A stretch of DNA of 64,000 nucleotides, from the NCBI RefSeq assembly GCF_000306945.1, contig NC_018518.1, forward strand, positions 310,001 to 374,000, in the 5' to 3' direction. Positions 62,224 to 64,000 of this stretch are shown here, one piece after another; position 1 is the first letter of the stretch; each line of letters starts with the position of its first letter. The DNA comes from Bordetella pertussis 18323. Lineage in GTDB: Bacteria > Pseudomonadota > Gammaproteobacteria > Burkholderiales > Burkholderiaceae_B. The notes under the pieces are model-generated. The model was given only the letters and a program-made list of their open reading frames with translations, did no database searches and was not told the DNA's origin. Both the position numbers and the translations under genes were made by a program.

Positions 62224-63108
62224 ATGCGTGCACTTCTGGAATGCGCCGTACTCGTCATGCCCGACCAGCCGTCGTGGGTAGGCGCGTGGCTGGCCGCCGT
62301 GCGAGGCCCCGAGGCCCGCCTGGCCGACCGCCTGCGCCTGCACGAATACCCGCTGCTGTCGGGCGGGCGCGATGGGCTCGCCCTGGGGCAAGCCGCCATG
62401 AGCCTGCGCCGCTTCGACGCCTTGCTGCTGCCCGTGCAGGCCTCCACGCTGGGGTGGGCGCGTCTCGTGCTGGCGCAAGCCAGCCCGGCGCTAAGCACCC
62501 CGGTGCTGGTACTGGTGCGCGACCTGACCGCGCCGGCCATCGCCGACCTGCTGCACCTGGGCGCGCGGGATTTCCTGCGTGTGCCGGCCTGCCTGGAGGA
62601 GCTGCGCGTCAGGGCGTCGCGCGCCTGGCGCGCCATCCCGCCGCCGGCGGCAGGCGCCCGGGCCGCCGTGCCGGTGCCGGGCGCCGAGCCTGGCGGCGGC
62701 CCCGGGCCCGACGCGCCCGCAGATCCGGGCGAAGGCGGCGGCTATCGCCTGCCCGGCATGCCGGAAACCGCCGATGCGTCGGCAGCGGCGCCGTGCATGC
62801 TTGCACAGACGCGCGCGCCCTATGCCGCGACGCTGGGCGACGTCCGGATGGCGGTACAGCGAGAGCTGCCTTTCCGCCAGGCCAAGGCGCAGGTGGTGGG
62901 GCGGTTCGAGCGCGCCTATTTGCGCGGGGCCCTGGCGCGTCACGGCGGCAACGTGGCCCAGGCGGCGCGTGCCGCCTGCAAGCACCGGCGCGCGTTCTGG
63001 GCCCTGATGCGTAAGCATGGCATCGATGCCCGGCCCTATCGCGAGGGCGTGGCCGGCGCGTGGCCCTACGAAACGGCTCCGCCGCGGGACCCCGCCGACG
63101 AGGCTTGA
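62224..63108 (+). CDS. Putative regulator with C-terminal Fis-type HTH
   Basis: About 294 residues (305 if ATG 62191 is used; GAGG before 62224 favours the shorter form). The N-terminal half has response-regulator-like alternation (ALLECAVLVMPDQ, FDALLLPVQ, PVLVLVRDL, DLLHLGARDFLRVPACLEELRVR) but lacks a clear phospho-acceptor aspartate pocket. A Pro/Gly/Ala-rich linker follows. The C-terminus (GRFERAYLRGALARHGGNVAQAARAA) matches the Fis/NtrC-type DNA-binding helix-turn-helix. The target is unknown. It sits alone between atpC and hemE. Confidence 0.72.
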   Translation: MRALLECAVLVMPDQPSWVGAWLAAVRGPEARLADRLRLHEYPLLSGGRDGLALGQAAMSLRRFDALLLPVQASTLGWARLVLAQASPALSTPVLVLVRDLTAPAIADLLHLGARDFLRVPACLEELRVRASRAWRAIPPPAAGARAAVPVPGAEPGGGPGPDAPADPGEGGGYRLPGMPETADASAAAPCMLAQTRAPYAATLGDVRMAVQRELPFRQAKAQVVGRFERAYLRGALARHGGNVAQAARAACKHRRAFWALMRKHGIDARPYREGVAGAWPYETAPPRDPADEA

Positions 63109-63183
63109 ACGAGTCTTTCCCGTCCCGCGGGCAGGAAATTGCCAGGGCAGTAAAATCACGGCTTCCGATCACCAAGGATAGTC

Positions 63184-64000
63184 GTGTCTGTTGCCCCTTT
63201 GAAGAACGATGTGTTCCTGCGCGCCCTGCTGCGCGAGCCCGTACCATACACGCCGATCTGGCTGATGCGTCAGGCCGGCCGTTACCTGCCGGAATACAAC
63301 GCCACACGGGCCCGTGCGGGCTCGTTCATGGGGCTCGCGCAAAATCCCGACTACGCCTGCGAAGTCACGCTGCAGCCGCTGGCGCGCTACCCCCTGGATG
63401 CCGCCATCCTGTTCTCCGATATCCTGACCGTGCCGCACGCCATGGGCCTGGGCCTGGATTTCGCGCCTGGCGAAGGGCCGCGTTTCGCGCATCCGGTGCG
63501 CGATGAGTCCGATGTGGCGAAGCTGGCGGTGCCCGACATGGACAGCTTGCGCTATGTGTTCGACGCCGTGCGCACGATCCGCCGCGAACTCGACGGCCGC
63601 GTGCCGCTGATCGGCTTTGCGGGCAGCCCCTGGACGATCGCCTGTTACATGGCCGAAGGGCGCGGCAGCGACGACTATCGCCTGATCAAATCGATGCTGT
63701 ATGGCCGGCCCGATTTGCTGCACCGCATCCTGGAGATCAACGCCGAGGCCACGCGCCACTATCTCAATGCGCAGATCGATGCCGGCGCGCAGGCCGTGAT
63801 GCTGTTCGACAGCTGGGGCGGCGTACTGGCCGACGGCCTGTTCCAGCAGTTTTCGCTGGCCTATACGCGCCGCGTGGTGGAAGGCCTGACGCGCGAGCGC
63901 GAAGGCCGCCGCGTGCCGGTCATCGTGTTCACCAAGGGCGGCGGGCAGTGGCTCGAGGAAATCGCCGCATGCGGTTGCGATGCCGTGGGCCTGGACTGGA
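63184..64000 (+). CDS. hemE: Uroporphyrinogen decarboxylase HemE (3' end outside window)
   Basis: Decarboxylates uroporphyrinogen III to coproporphyrinogen III in haem synthesis. The 272 visible codons include the family signatures [16 protein letters not shown] and [16 protein letters not shown], with catalytic aspartate in [15 protein letters not shown]. The start is GTG at 63184 ([10 protein letters not shown]), with AAGGATA upstream. About 85 C-terminal residues are missing beyond the window. Confidence 0.96.
   Translation, partial: MSVAPLKNDVFLRALLREPVPYTPIWLMRQAGRYLPEYNATRARAGSFMGLAQNPDYACEVTLQPLARYPLDAAILFSDILTVPHAMGLGLDFAPGEGPRFAHPVRDESDVAKLAVPDMDSLRYVFDAVRTIRRELDGRVPLIGFAGSPWTIACYMAEGRGSDDYRLIKSMLYGRPDLLHRILEINAEATRHYLNAQIDAGAQAVMLFDSWGGVLADGLFQQFSLAYTRRVVEGLTREREGRRVPVIVFTKGGGQWLEEIAACGCDAVGLDW

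Overview
The window is a GC-rich beta-proteobacterial chromosome segment and almost certainly comes from Bordetella pertussis. It carries four near-identical 1,043-bp copies of IS481, the insertion sequence present in hundreds of copies in that species. The surrounding genes are typical Bordetella core genes, and several are freshly broken, as expected of a genome undergoing IS-driven reduction. No search could be run, so the species call rests on recognising IS481 and on gene content.

Layout. 1-1660: end of the trp operon (trpD partial, trpC). 1681-4578: leftward set (DUF2917 protein, 2-hydroxychromene-2-carboxylate isomerase-like protein, an SDR split by IS481 copy 1, a small ORF), divergent from a LysR regulator and a metallo-hydrolase. 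6799-9261: DUF1254 pseudogene, then IS481 copy 2. 9263-13577: GntR regulator divergent from a TPP enzyme / SDR / Bug-type binding protein cluster. 14240-18325: class IV aminotransferase plus a Glt-type amino-acid ABC transporter. 18395-19437: IS481 copy 3, then mtgA, lptG, apaH. 22333-26331 (leftward): yqgE-ruvX-pyrB-pyrC'-acyltransferase. 26419-31363: rubredoxin, thiD-thiE, hemL, fapA.

31457-45664 is a coherent catabolic island. It has RidA, thioesterase, aryl-CoA ligase, acyl-CoA dehydrogenase, enoyl-CoA hydratase, SDR and a bifunctional flavin monooxygenase/OYE-type reductase, followed by a complete branched-chain-type ABC transporter, an arylformamidase-like hydrolase and a MarR regulator. 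The gene set matches the aerobic CoA-dependent 2-aminobenzoate (anthranilate) pathway known from Azoarcus. The central monooxygenase gene carries two frameshifts, so the pathway is probably dead here. A 20-bp AT-rich motif is shared by the two leftward promoter regions of the island.

45707-54521: membrane-anchored hypothetical, IS481 copy 4, ttcA, folB, a flavoprotein, an M61 peptidase, an enoyl-CoA hydratase and an intact DUF1254 protein. 54697-62041: complete F1Fo ATP synthase operon atpIBEFHAGDC. 62224-64000: Fis-like HTH protein and the start of hemE.

The most notable observations are: IS481 transposase has no stop codon of its own and takes TAG from its CTAG target; IS481 sits where convergent genes share a CTAG stop; and reading-frame damage affects the anthranilate monooxygenase, pyrC', gltJ, a DUF1254 gene and an SDR. 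I saw no CRISPR array, tRNA, rRNA, prophage or clearly new defence or biosynthetic system.
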